A DNA stretch of 64,000 nucleotides. Origin: Amycolatopsis umgeniensis. Lineage in GTDB: Bacteria; Actinomycetota; Actinomycetes; Mycobacteriales; Pseudonocardiaceae. Numbering within the stretch: position 1 is the stretch's first letter; every line of letters starts with the position of its first letter. Location of the stretch: NCBI RefSeq assembly GCF_014205155.1, contig NZ_JACHMX010000001.1:620001-684000 (forward strand), read 5' to 3'. Made by a program: the position numbers and the translations under genes. Of this stretch, positions 1 through 6,728 are shown in pieces. A model generated the notes under the pieces. The model saw only the letters and a program-made list of their open reading frames with translations. It did not search any database and was not told the origin of the DNA.

Positions 1-149
1 GCGGTGAAGCAGAAGGCCGCGTCGTTCTCGTCGCCGTCGACCGCGATGACCGCGTTCCCTCTGGCCTGCGCCTGCGACTCGATCCACTGGACGAGTTCGG
101 TTTCTTCGGCGGTGAGGGCGTCGGCTTCGGAGGTCGTCACGCGCGACAT
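1..149 (-). CDS. DUF4262-like protein, N-terminal part (runs off window)
   Basis: The minus-strand frame opens at ATG 149 with MSRVTTSEADALTAEE and continues through WIESQAQARGNAVIAVDGDE to the window edge. The pattern 'aVIaVdGDEndaaFcFT' resembles the start of DUF4262 domains (usually a HGW..V.GDE..p.FaYT pattern). Only 49 residues are visible, so the family call is tentative and no function can be given. It occupies the position downstream of yebC where ruvC is normally found in actinobacteria. Confidence 0.5.
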   Translation of the reverse strand, partial: MSRVTTSEADALTAEETELVQWIESQAQARGNAVIAVDGDENDAAFCFT

Positions 150-217
150 TCTGCCCCACGTCCTCGCCCGCACCTAGCCCCGGGACGATTTTTCCGCGGC
201 ATGGCGGGAAAAACGAT

Positions 218-416
218 CAGCCGACCTCGGCCATGACCTCGTCGGAGACGCGGAATCCGGCGCAGTGCGAAACGTTCTGCACGTCATCACGAGCAACCGT
301 CAGCCGACCTCGGCCATGACCTCGTCGGAGACGCGGAATCCGGCGCAGTGCGTAACGTTCTGCACGTCATCACGAGCAACCGTCAGCCGACCTCGGCCAT
401 GACCTCGTCGGAGACG
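218..416. repeat. 83-bp tandem repeat of the yebC 3' end
   Basis: Units begin at 218, 301 and 384, an exact 83-bp period. The first two units differ at a single base (about 277 versus 360). The third is the authentic end of yebC: its first 33 bases (stop codon plus VSDEVMAEV codons) match exactly, then it diverges. Read on the minus strand, each extra unit still encodes a yebC-like tail ending DVQNV...[10 protein letters not shown] and a stop. These are therefore degenerate copies of the gene terminus lying beyond the functional stop codon. Confidence 0.9.
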
Positions 417-1132
417 TCGAAGTTCGCGTAAACGTTCTGGACGTCGTCGCAATCTTCGAGGGCGTCGATGAGCTTGAAGACCTTCTTCGCACCGTCGACG
501 TCCAGCGGGACGCTGACCGACGGCAGGAACGTGAGATCCGCGGACTCGTACTCGAAACCGGCCTCCTGCAAGGCTTTCCGGACCGGGACGAGGTCGGTGG
601 CCTCGGAAACGATCTCGAAGTTCTCGTCGAGGTCGTTGACCTCTTCGGCGCCCGCGTCGAGTACGGCCATGAGGACGTCGTCCTCGGCGGCGTCACCCTT
701 GGGCATGATCACGACGCCCTTGCGGTTGAACATGTAGGAGACCGAACCCGGGTCGGCGAGCGAGCCGTTGTTCCGGGTGAGCGCGGTCCGGACCTCCATG
801 GCGGCGCGGTTCTTGTTGTCGGTGAGGCATTCGATCAGCACGGCCACACCGTTCGGGCCGTAGCCTTCGTAGGTGATGGTCTGCCAGTCGGCGCCGCCCG
901 CTTCTTCACCGGCGCCGCGTTTGCGGGCGCGCTCGATGTTGTCCTGCGGGACGGAGTTCTTCTTGGCCTTCTGGATGGCGTCGTAGAGCGTCGGGTTGCC
1001 ATCGGGGTCACCACCCCCGGTCCGGCCCGCCACCTCGATGTTCTTGATCAACCGGGCGAAGAGCTTGCCGCGCTTCGCGTCCAGGTTGGCCTTCTTGTGC
1101 TTCGTGGTGGCCCACTTGGAGTGGCCGCTCAT
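383..1132 (-). CDS. yebC: YebC/PmpR (TACO1) family protein
   Basis: This 249-residue protein starts [35 protein letters not shown], the diagnostic N terminus of the family, and keeps the usual length. Family members were described as DNA-binding regulators and more recently as ribosome-associated factors that help translation of difficult (e.g. polyproline) stretches; which applies here cannot be read from sequence. The start at 1132 is preceded by GGAGG on the minus strand (gatggaggagagATG). It lies downstream of pdxT in the same direction, the usual actinobacterial order. The 3' end is duplicated in tandem beyond the stop. Confidence 0.95.
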   Translation of the reverse strand: MSGHSKWATTKHKKANLDAKRGKLFARLIKNIEVAGRTGGGDPDGNPTLYDAIQKAKKNSVPQDNIERARKRGAGEEAGGADWQTITYEGYGPNGVAVLIECLTDNKNRAAMEVRTALTRNNGSLADPGSVSYMFNRKGVVIMPKGDAAEDDVLMAVLDAGAEEVNDLDENFEIVSEATDLVPVRKALQEAGFEYESADLTFLPSVSVPLDVDGAKKVFKLIDALEDCDDVQNVYANFDVSDEVMAEVG

Positions 1133-1183
1133 CTCTCCTCCATCTACTCCTGTGCCCGCCGCTGAGCACAGTGTCGGTTTTGC

Positions 1184-1813
1184 TTAAGCCTGCCGCACGA
1201 GGTCGACGAACAGCCTGTGCACGCGCTCGTCCCCGGTGAGTTCGGGGTGGAACGACGTGGCGAGAACCGCCCCCTGCCGGACCGCGACGATCCTAGCGGC
1301 CGCGTCGTCCGACCCCGGCATTTCGGGGACACTGGCGAGTACCTCCACCCCGTCGCCCGCCTTTTCGACCCACGGGGCACGGATGAACACAGCGTGCACC
1401 GGGCCGCCTTCGATACCGGTGAAGTCGAGGTCGGCTTCGAACGAGTCCACCTGCCGCCCGAACGCGTTGCGCCGGACGACGACGTCGAGTCCGCCGAGTT
1501 GCCGCTGGTCGGGGCGTCCGTCGAGGGCCTGCCGGGCGAGCAGGATCATCCCCGCGCACGAGCCGAACGCGGGCAGCCCGTCCGCGATGCGCTGCTGCAG
1601 GGGTTCGAGCAGCTCGAAGCTCTCGAGCAGCCTCGACATGGTGGTCGACTCGCCGCCCGGCAGCACCAGACCGTCCACTTCGGACAGTTCACTCGCGCGG
1701 CGGACCGGCAGCGCACGGGCACCGGCGCGTTCCACCATCGCGGCGTGCTCCCGCACGTCACCCTGCAGTGCGAGCACGCCGACCACCGGCCGTGCCCCCG
1801 TCGCGATCGCCAC
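1184..1813 (-). CDS. pdxT: Pyridoxal 5'-phosphate synthase glutaminase subunit PdxT
   Basis: This is a class I glutamine amidotransferase of 209 residues. It has the LPGGEST motif, a nucleophile cysteine in FGSCAGMI (about residue 87), and the late His-Glu pair in [10 protein letters not shown]. PdxT hydrolyses glutamine and passes ammonia to PdxS for de novo vitamin B6 synthesis in the cytoplasm. Its partner pdxS is in this window but about 13.4 kb away (15167-16081) instead of adjacent, so the two subunits must be transcribed separately here. Upstream on the minus strand are azlDC. Confidence 0.95.
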   Translation of the reverse strand: MAIATGARPVVGVLALQGDVREHAAMVERAGARALPVRRASELSEVDGLVLPGGESTTMSRLLESFELLEPLQQRIADGLPAFGSCAGMILLARQALDGRPDQRQLGGLDVVVRRNAFGRQVDSFEADLDFTGIEGGPVHAVFIRAPWVEKAGDGVEVLASVPEMPGSDDAAARIVAVRQGAVLATSFHPELTGDERVHRLFVDLVRQA

Positions 1814-1867
1814 CCGACCTCCCGAAAGACGTTCCCCCCAGCTTAGGCGCCCCGGGGAACGGCCTGG

Positions 1868-2188
1868 TCAGGGGACCCCGGCGAGCCGCAGCAGGGCGGC
1901 GGTCGCGGCGGCCGCCACGACGACCAGCGCGAACGGCGCCTTGCGCCAGGCCAGCACGCCGCCGACGAGGACACCGGCGGGCCGGGCGAATCCGGCGAAC
2001 TCGTGCCCCTCGGTGAGCGCGGCGACCGCGACCAGCGCGGCCAGCAGGACGACGGCGGAACGCGCCATCAGCTTCTCGGCCTTGGGCGACACGGTGAACC
2101 GCGCCTTCAGCACCGGTCCGGCGAACCGGAAGGCGAAGGTTCCGACGGCGAGCACGCCGCCCGCGACGATCAGGTCCATCGGGTCCAT
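1868..2188 (-). CDS. azlD: AzlD-family branched-chain amino acid export subunit
   Basis: This 106-residue protein is almost entirely hydrophobic, with about four membrane segments and the family pattern FRFAGPVL near the start. AzlD proteins pair with AzlC to export branched-chain amino acids or analogues. The ATG at 2186-2188 overlaps the azlC stop by one base (TGATG), so translation is coupled. A second possible start is Met4. Substrate is inferred from the family only. Confidence 0.85.
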   Translation of the reverse strand: MDPMDLIVAGGVLAVGTFAFRFAGPVLKARFTVSPKAEKLMARSAVVLLAALVAVAALTEGHEFAGFARPAGVLVGGVLAWRKAPFALVVVAAAATAALLRLAGVP

Positions 2189-2901
2189 CAGCGCACTCCC
2201 TCGGGTTCACGTTCGGCGGGTTCCTTCGCGGCCACTCCGGCCAGCACGCCGACCAGCGCGAGCAGCACCGGCAGCCCGGCGGGCAGGAACGGCGTCGTGG
2301 CCAGCGCGACGGCCACCCCGAAGAACACCGGAAGGCGGGCGGCGCGGTCGCGCAGCGACGGCAGGACCAGCGCGAGCAGGACGGCCGGGAAGGCCGCGTC
2401 GAGTCCGAAGGCGTCCGTGTCGCTGATCGCCGTCCCGGCGTACGCCCCGGCGAGGACGCCGACGTTCCAGCACACGAACAGCCCGATCCCGCAGACCCAG
2501 TACGCCGCCCGGCGCCGCTCCTCGTCGCGCTGGGCCAGCGCGAACGCGACCGATTCGTCGATCATCAGGTGGCTGCCGACCACCCTCGACGACCACTTCT
2601 TCCCCAGGACGTCGCCGATCGCGAAGCCGAACGGCAGATGCCGCGCGTTGGCCAGCAGGCCCGCCGCGACGGCCGCGACCGGACTGCCGCCCGCGGCGAT
2701 GATGCCGACGAACATGAACTGCGAGGCGCCGGCGAAGACCAGCACCGAAAGCAGCATCGGTGCCCAGATCGGGAAGCCGGAGCCCACCGCGATCGCGCCG
2801 TAGGAGATGCCGACAATGGTGTCGGCGAGGCAGACCAGCCCGATGTCACGGAGAAGATCGCGCCCCAGGACACGCGTGGTTGTTCGCCATATCGAACGCA
2901 T
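2188..2901 (-). CDS. azlC: AzlC-family branched-chain amino acid permease
   Basis: The encoded protein has 237 residues when started at MRSIWRTTTRVLGRDLLRDI, matching the usual AzlC N terminus (RDI.LV.LAD..VG.S.GAIAVG). It has several membrane segments and the conserved DESVAFA motif. A longer open frame reaches 3000, but it would run across the operator and the divergent regulator gene, so the start at 2901 is preferred. A TATGAT -10-like hexamer (minus strand, 2904-2909) sits next to the ATG. It is probably controlled by the divergent XRE-cupin regulator. Confidence 0.85.
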   Translation of the reverse strand: MRSIWRTTTRVLGRDLLRDIGLVCLADTIVGISYGAIAVGSGFPIWAPMLLSVLVFAGASQFMFVGIIAAGGSPVAAVAAGLLANARHLPFGFAIGDVLGKKWSSRVVGSHLMIDESVAFALAQRDEERRRAAYWVCGIGLFVCWNVGVLAGAYAGTAISDTDAFGLDAAFPAVLLALVLPSLRDRAARLPVFFGVAVALATTPFLPAGLPVLLALVGVLAGVAAKEPAEREPEGVR

Positions 2902-2946
2902 AGCATCATACAATGAACGAACGCACCCGTGTTCGTCAAGGCGAAC
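2882..2946. promoter_or_regulatory. Paired operator-like inverted repeats GTTCG-N6-CGAAC
   Basis: Two inverted repeats with identical half-sites and spacing flank the divergent azlC/regulator starts: GTTCG-ccatat-CGAAC at 2882-2897 and GTTCG-tcaagg-CGAAC at 2931-2946. Their symmetry about the divergent promoter suggests binding sites for the XRE-cupin regulator. The second site lies upstream of the regulator start at 2970, which favours that start over the ATG at 2913. Confidence 0.6.
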
Positions 2947-2969
2947 AAAACGACCGATGGAGCGAACGC

Positions 2970-3536
2970 ATGTCCCCGACCGCGTCCGACGGCGCACCAC
3001 TGGACGTCATCGCCACGTCCCTGCGCCGGGAACGCGCCCGCACCGGGCTGTCCCTCACCGAGGTCGCCAAACGCGCCGGCATCGCGAAATCCACGCTCTC
3101 CCAGCTGGAGTCGGGGGCCGGGAACCCGAGCGTCGAGACGATCTGGGCGCTGTGCGTCGCGCTCGACGTCCCGTTCTCGCGGGTGGTCGAGCCCGAGCGT
3201 CCCCGGGTACAGGTCATCCGCTCGGGCAGCGGGCCGACGGTGTTCGCCGAACACGCCGATTACGCGTGCACGCTGCTCAGTTCCTGTCCTCCCGGAGCCC
3301 GGCGCGACGTCTACCTCATTCGCGCCGAGCCCGGGAAGCCGCGGCTTTCGGATCCCCATATGAGCGGCATCGTCGAGCACATGGTCCTCAGCGCCGGACG
3401 CGCCAAGGTCGGACCGCTGGACGAACCGGTCGAACTGCTGCCCGGCGACTACATCTGCTACCCCGGCGACATCCCGCACATCTTCGAGGCGCTCGAGCCG
3501 GGTACGTACGGCGTGGAGATCGCGGAGTACACCTGA
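2970..3536 (+). CDS. XRE-family transcriptional regulator with C-terminal cupin
   Basis: The encoded protein of 188 residues starts MSPTASDGAPLDVIA. An N-terminal helix-turn-helix (SLTEVAKRAGIAKSTLSQLESG) is followed by a cupin domain of about 100 residues ending LPGDYICYPGDIPHIFEAL. Such regulators usually sense a small ligand in the cupin and control an adjacent transporter; here azlCD is divergent. An alternative ATG at 2913 would place an operator-like repeat inside the coding region. The gene abuts the permease gene tail to tail (stop at 3536, next gene ends at 3537). Confidence 0.9.
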   Translation: MSPTASDGAPLDVIATSLRRERARTGLSLTEVAKRAGIAKSTLSQLESGAGNPSVETIWALCVALDVPFSRVVEPERPRVQVIRSGSGPTVFAEHADYACTLLSSCPPGARRDVYLIRAEPGKPRLSDPHMSGIVEHMVLSAGRAKVGPLDEPVELLPGDYICYPGDIPHIFEALEPGTYGVEIAEYT

Positions 3537-4913
3537 TCAGGCGGGCTCCTCGGCCTTCTCCTCGGTGACGTCGGCGAGTTTCCAGCCGCCCTTCCGCCGC
3601 AGCACCAGGAGGTAGTACCCGATCGACAAGAGGACGACGCAGGCCGTGACGATCAGGCTCGGCCGTCCCACCGCCGGGTCGAGCAGGTTCTGGTAGACCA
3701 CGAACACCAGCACGCCCAGCGCCAGCACCGGCGCGACAGGGAACCACGGCATCCGGTACTTCGCGTGCGCGGTGGCGCCGGTGCGGCGGCCGATGATCGC
3801 GCCGAGGCACAGCGCCGCGTAGACGGCCACGATCGACGTGCTCGTCACCACCAACAGCAGTTTCGGATCGACGAAGCAGAGCAGCGCGGCGACCAGGCCG
3901 GTGCCGACGGTGGCCACCCACGGCGTCCCGAACTTCGGGTGCACCGCGGACAGCGCCCGGTTGACCGGCGACGGCCACGCGCGGTCGCGGCCGCTGCTGA
4001 ACAGCATCCGCGAGCTGATCAGCACGATCGCCAGCACCGCGTTGACGATCGCGAGCGCGACGGCCAGGCCGAGCACGGTGTCCAGCGTTCCACCGCCGCG
4101 CGCGTCGATGAAGTAGGACAGCATGTTCTCCGAGGCGAACAGCGCGTTCAGGTCGGGCGCGCCGAGCAGGACCGCGGTCACCGGGATCAGTTCGGCGAGC
4201 ACCGTGATGCCGAGTGCGAGCAGGATCGCGCGGGCGATCCCGCGGGAGGCGTCCTGCGTCTCCTCGCCGAAATACACCGCCGAGCCGTATCCGTTGTAGG
4301 CGAAGATCGCGACCGAGGTGGCGATCGCGATGGCGCCGACCGTCGCCGGGCTCCCGTCGGAGGCGACCGGATGCGCGAGCAACTCGCTGAACGACCGCGC
4401 CGGATCGAACAGCCCGAGCGCGCTCACCACGATCAGCGCGAGGATCTCGATGGCGAGGAAGACACCGGTCACCCAGGCGTTGAGCTTGATGTCGAACACC
4501 CCGACGACGGCCGCGACCACGCAGGTCACGGCGGCGATCACCGGACCGGGCACACCGGGCATGAGCACTCCGAGATAGGTGCCGACGCCGAGCGCGATCA
4601 CCGCGACGATGAGCACCTGCGTGATGATCATCAGGCCCAGTACCGCGAATCCGGGCAAGCGGCCGAGCGTGCGGGTGACGATCGCGTACTCCCCGCCGGC
4701 CAGCGGGAAGGCCGACGCGAGTTCGGCGTAGACGAAAGCCATGAACACGCCGACGACCGCGGCGGCCACGAAGCTGTAGAAGGCGCCCGTACCGGCGCCG
4801 GAGATCACCCCCGGCGCGATGATGAAGACCGACGAGGCGGGGCTGATCGCGGAGAGCGTGATGAGCAGCGTGCCGAGGGTGCGCAGACCGCGGCGTAGGG
4901 CGGGAGTGGACAT
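3537..4913 (-). CDS. APC-family amino acid permease
   Basis: This 458-residue integral membrane protein has about 12 membrane segments and the APC signature near the start (ISPASSVFII.PGVI..AGTGAF). It begins MSTPALRRGLRTLGTLLI. The frame stays open upstream to 5159, but the ATG at 4913 is preceded by AGGAGG at good spacing, so that start is chosen. It likely imports amino acids or related amines by secondary transport. It is divergent from a TetR gene and a P1-family aminopeptidase, suggesting uptake and intracellular hydrolysis of the same class of compound. Confidence 0.88.
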   Translation of the reverse strand: MSTPALRRGLRTLGTLLITLSAISPASSVFIIAPGVISGAGTGAFYSFVAAAVVGVFMAFVYAELASAFPLAGGEYAIVTRTLGRLPGFAVLGLMIITQVLIVAVIALGVGTYLGVLMPGVPGPVIAAVTCVVAAVVGVFDIKLNAWVTGVFLAIEILALIVVSALGLFDPARSFSELLAHPVASDGSPATVGAIAIATSVAIFAYNGYGSAVYFGEETQDASRGIARAILLALGITVLAELIPVTAVLLGAPDLNALFASENMLSYFIDARGGGTLDTVLGLAVALAIVNAVLAIVLISSRMLFSSGRDRAWPSPVNRALSAVHPKFGTPWVATVGTGLVAALLCFVDPKLLLVVTSTSIVAVYAALCLGAIIGRRTGATAHAKYRMPWFPVAPVLALGVLVFVVYQNLLDPAVGRPSLIVTACVVLLSIGYYLLVLRRKGGWKLADVTEEKAEEPA

Positions 4914-4949
4914 GGCCGACCTCCTACAAGGTTGGTTCCTTGAATCTCC

Positions 4950-5045
4950 TTCGAAGAACTGTTGAGCACGCATCAAAGGCCTTTCGCGTTGTGACGTCAA
5001 GACCCGATCCGGCTCAGCCCTTGCGTTTTTCGAACAAGATTCGAA
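4950..5045. promoter_or_regulatory. Repeated TTCGAA operator candidates in the permease/TetR divergent promoter
   Basis: The palindrome TTCGAA occurs three times between the divergent genes: 4950-4955, 5029-5034 and 5040-5045. The last two are 11 bp apart (one helical turn) and sit just before the TetR start at 5056; the first is close to the permease start. This fits autoregulation and joint control by the TetR protein. The exact operator boundary is not established. Confidence 0.45.
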
Positions 5046-5055
5046 GAATGAGGGC

Positions 5056-5667
5056 ATGGCGAGACCGAGCAAGGCACCGGAACGACGGGCCGAACTGATC
5101 GAGGTGGCCAAACAGGCCCTCGTCGAACACGGCGTGCTGAACCTGCGGCTGCGGGACATCGCCGAAGGCGCGGGCCTGTCGTCGGGTTCGGTCCTGTACT
5201 ACTTCCCCACCCTCGCCGACCTGCTCCAGGAGGTGCAGCGTGAGGCGGTGGCGCGGTTCTGCTCGGCGAGGGAGCGGGCCGCGAGCGCGACGAAGGACCC
5301 GGTCGGGCGGCTGCTCTCGATGATCCGCAGCGGACTGCCCACCGGCCCCGACGACGAACTCTGCGTGCTGCTGTACGAACTCGGCACGATCGCGCGCCGC
5401 GATCCCGTGTACGCCGCCCGGCACATCACGCTCTACGAGCAGCAGGTGCGGATCTACACCGGCATCCTCGAAGCCGGTGCCGCCACCGGCGAATTCACCC
5501 TGACCGCGGACGCGGTGTCGATCGCACGGAACCTGGTCGCGCTGGAGGACGGCTACGGCCTGCACCTCACCCAGGCCGTGCCGACGCTGGAAACCGGGAC
5601 AGCCGAGGCGATGTTGCTGTCCTACGCCCGCACAGCCACCACGAACCCCCTGGAGGATCGGTCATGA
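5056..5667 (+). CDS. TetR-family transcriptional regulator
   Basis: This 203-residue protein has an N-terminal TetR DNA-binding domain (RLRDIAEGAGLSSGSVLYYFPTLADLLQEV, residues about 30-60) and a helical ligand-binding C-terminal region. It is divergent from the APC permease and overlaps the following peptidase gene by four bases (ATGA at 5664-5667), so it is co-translated with it. The likely role is to sense the substrate handled by the permease and peptidase. Confidence 0.92.
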   Translation: MARPSKAPERRAELIEVAKQALVEHGVLNLRLRDIAEGAGLSSGSVLYYFPTLADLLQEVQREAVARFCSARERAASATKDPVGRLLSMIRSGLPTGPDDELCVLLYELGTIARRDPVYAARHITLYEQQVRIYTGILEAGAATGEFTLTADAVSIARNLVALEDGYGLHLTQAVPTLETGTAEAMLLSYARTATTNPLEDRS

Positions 5668-6728
5668 CCCGCGCCCGCGACCTGGGTGTCCCCCTGCCCG
5701 GCCGGACCGGCGAGCACAACGCGCTCACCGATGTCCCCGGCGTCGAGATCGGCTTCACGACGCTCGTCGAAGGCGAATCGGTGCGCACCGGCGTCACCGC
5801 CGTCCTGCCGCGCGGGCACGAGGATTTCGCCGTGCCCTGCGCGGCCGGGACGTACGCCCTCAACGGCAACGGAGAGATGACCGGCACCGCTTGGCTGGCC
5901 GAGACCGGCTCGCTGACCCTGCCGGTGCTGATCACCTCCACGCACGCCGTCGGCGCGTGCCATCGCGGCGTGATCGACTGGGTGGTGCGGGAACGGCCCG
6001 ACGTGGCCGCCGAATGGCTGCTGCCGGTGGTCGCGGAAACCTGGGACGGCTACCTGAACGACAGCACCGCGCCCACCATCGACGGTGGACACGCGATCGC
6101 CGCGATCGACGCCGCGCAGGCCGGGCCGGTCCGCGAAGGCTCCGTCGGCGGCGGCACCGGGATGACCTGTTACGGCTTCAAGGGCGGCAGCGGCACTTCC
6201 TCCCGTCTGGTGTCCTATGGGGACGATGAGTACACCGTGGGTGTCTTCGTGCAGGCCAACTTCGGGTCGCGCCGCGAACTCACCGTCGCCGGTGCGCCGG
6301 TCGGGCTCGAACTGGGCGCGGACAACCCGCTGGAGGAGGCCTGGACGGCGCCGCCGGGGGCGGGATCGGTCATCGTGATCGTCGGCACCGACGCTCCCCT
6401 GCTGCCCGGCCAATGCACTTCGCTCGCCCGCCGGGTCCCCCTCGGGCTCGCCCGCACCGGCACCACGGGCTCGCACTTCTCCGGCGACCTCTTCCTCGCG
6501 TTCAGCACGGCGAACGCGGGCGCGCTCACCAGCCGGTTCCCCCGGACCGAGGAAGCCGAATACGAGAACCTCCGGTTCGTCCCGTGGGGCAGGCTCGACC
6601 CGTTCTTCGAAGCCGTGGTGCAGGCGACCGAGGAAGCGGTGCTCAACGCGCTGTTCGCGAACGAGGAGATGACCGGCCATCGAGGCCACCGGGTGCCGGC
6701 GCTGCCGACGGCACGCTGGCGCGGCTGA
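5664..6728 (+). CDS. P1 (DmpA/BapA-like) family aminopeptidase
   Basis: The gene product (354 residues) has the hallmarks of the S58/P1 Ntn-hydrolase family: early LTDVPGVEIGFTT, NGNGEMTG, GSVGGGTGMTCYGFKGG, and QANFGSRR. The Gly201-Ser202 bond in NFG-SRR is the expected autoproteolytic site, making Ser202 the N-terminal nucleophile of the small subunit. Family members release D-amino acids, amides or beta-amino acids from peptides. It has no signal peptide, so it probably acts in the cytoplasm on material brought in by the neighbouring permease. Its 3' end overlaps the convergent SARP gene by 86 bp. Confidence 0.88.
   Translation: MTRARDLGVPLPGRTGEHNALTDVPGVEIGFTTLVEGESVRTGVTAVLPRGHEDFAVPCAAGTYALNGNGEMTGTAWLAETGSLTLPVLITSTHAVGACHRGVIDWVVRERPDVAAEWLLPVVAETWDGYLNDSTAPTIDGGHAIAAIDAAQAGPVREGSVGGGTGMTCYGFKGGSGTSSRLVSYGDDEYTVGVFVQANFGSRRELTVAGAPVGLELGADNPLEEAWTAPPGAGSVIVIVGTDAPLLPGQCTSLARRVPLGLARTGTTGSHFSGDLFLAFSTANAGALTSRFPRTEEAEYENLRFVPWGRLDPFFEAVVQATEEAVLNALFANEEMTGHRGHRVPALPTARWRG

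Noticed and set aside
218..416. CRISPR-like short tandem array
   Set aside because: Repeats are 83-bp direct tandem copies of a gene end without unique spacers; no cas genes in the window.
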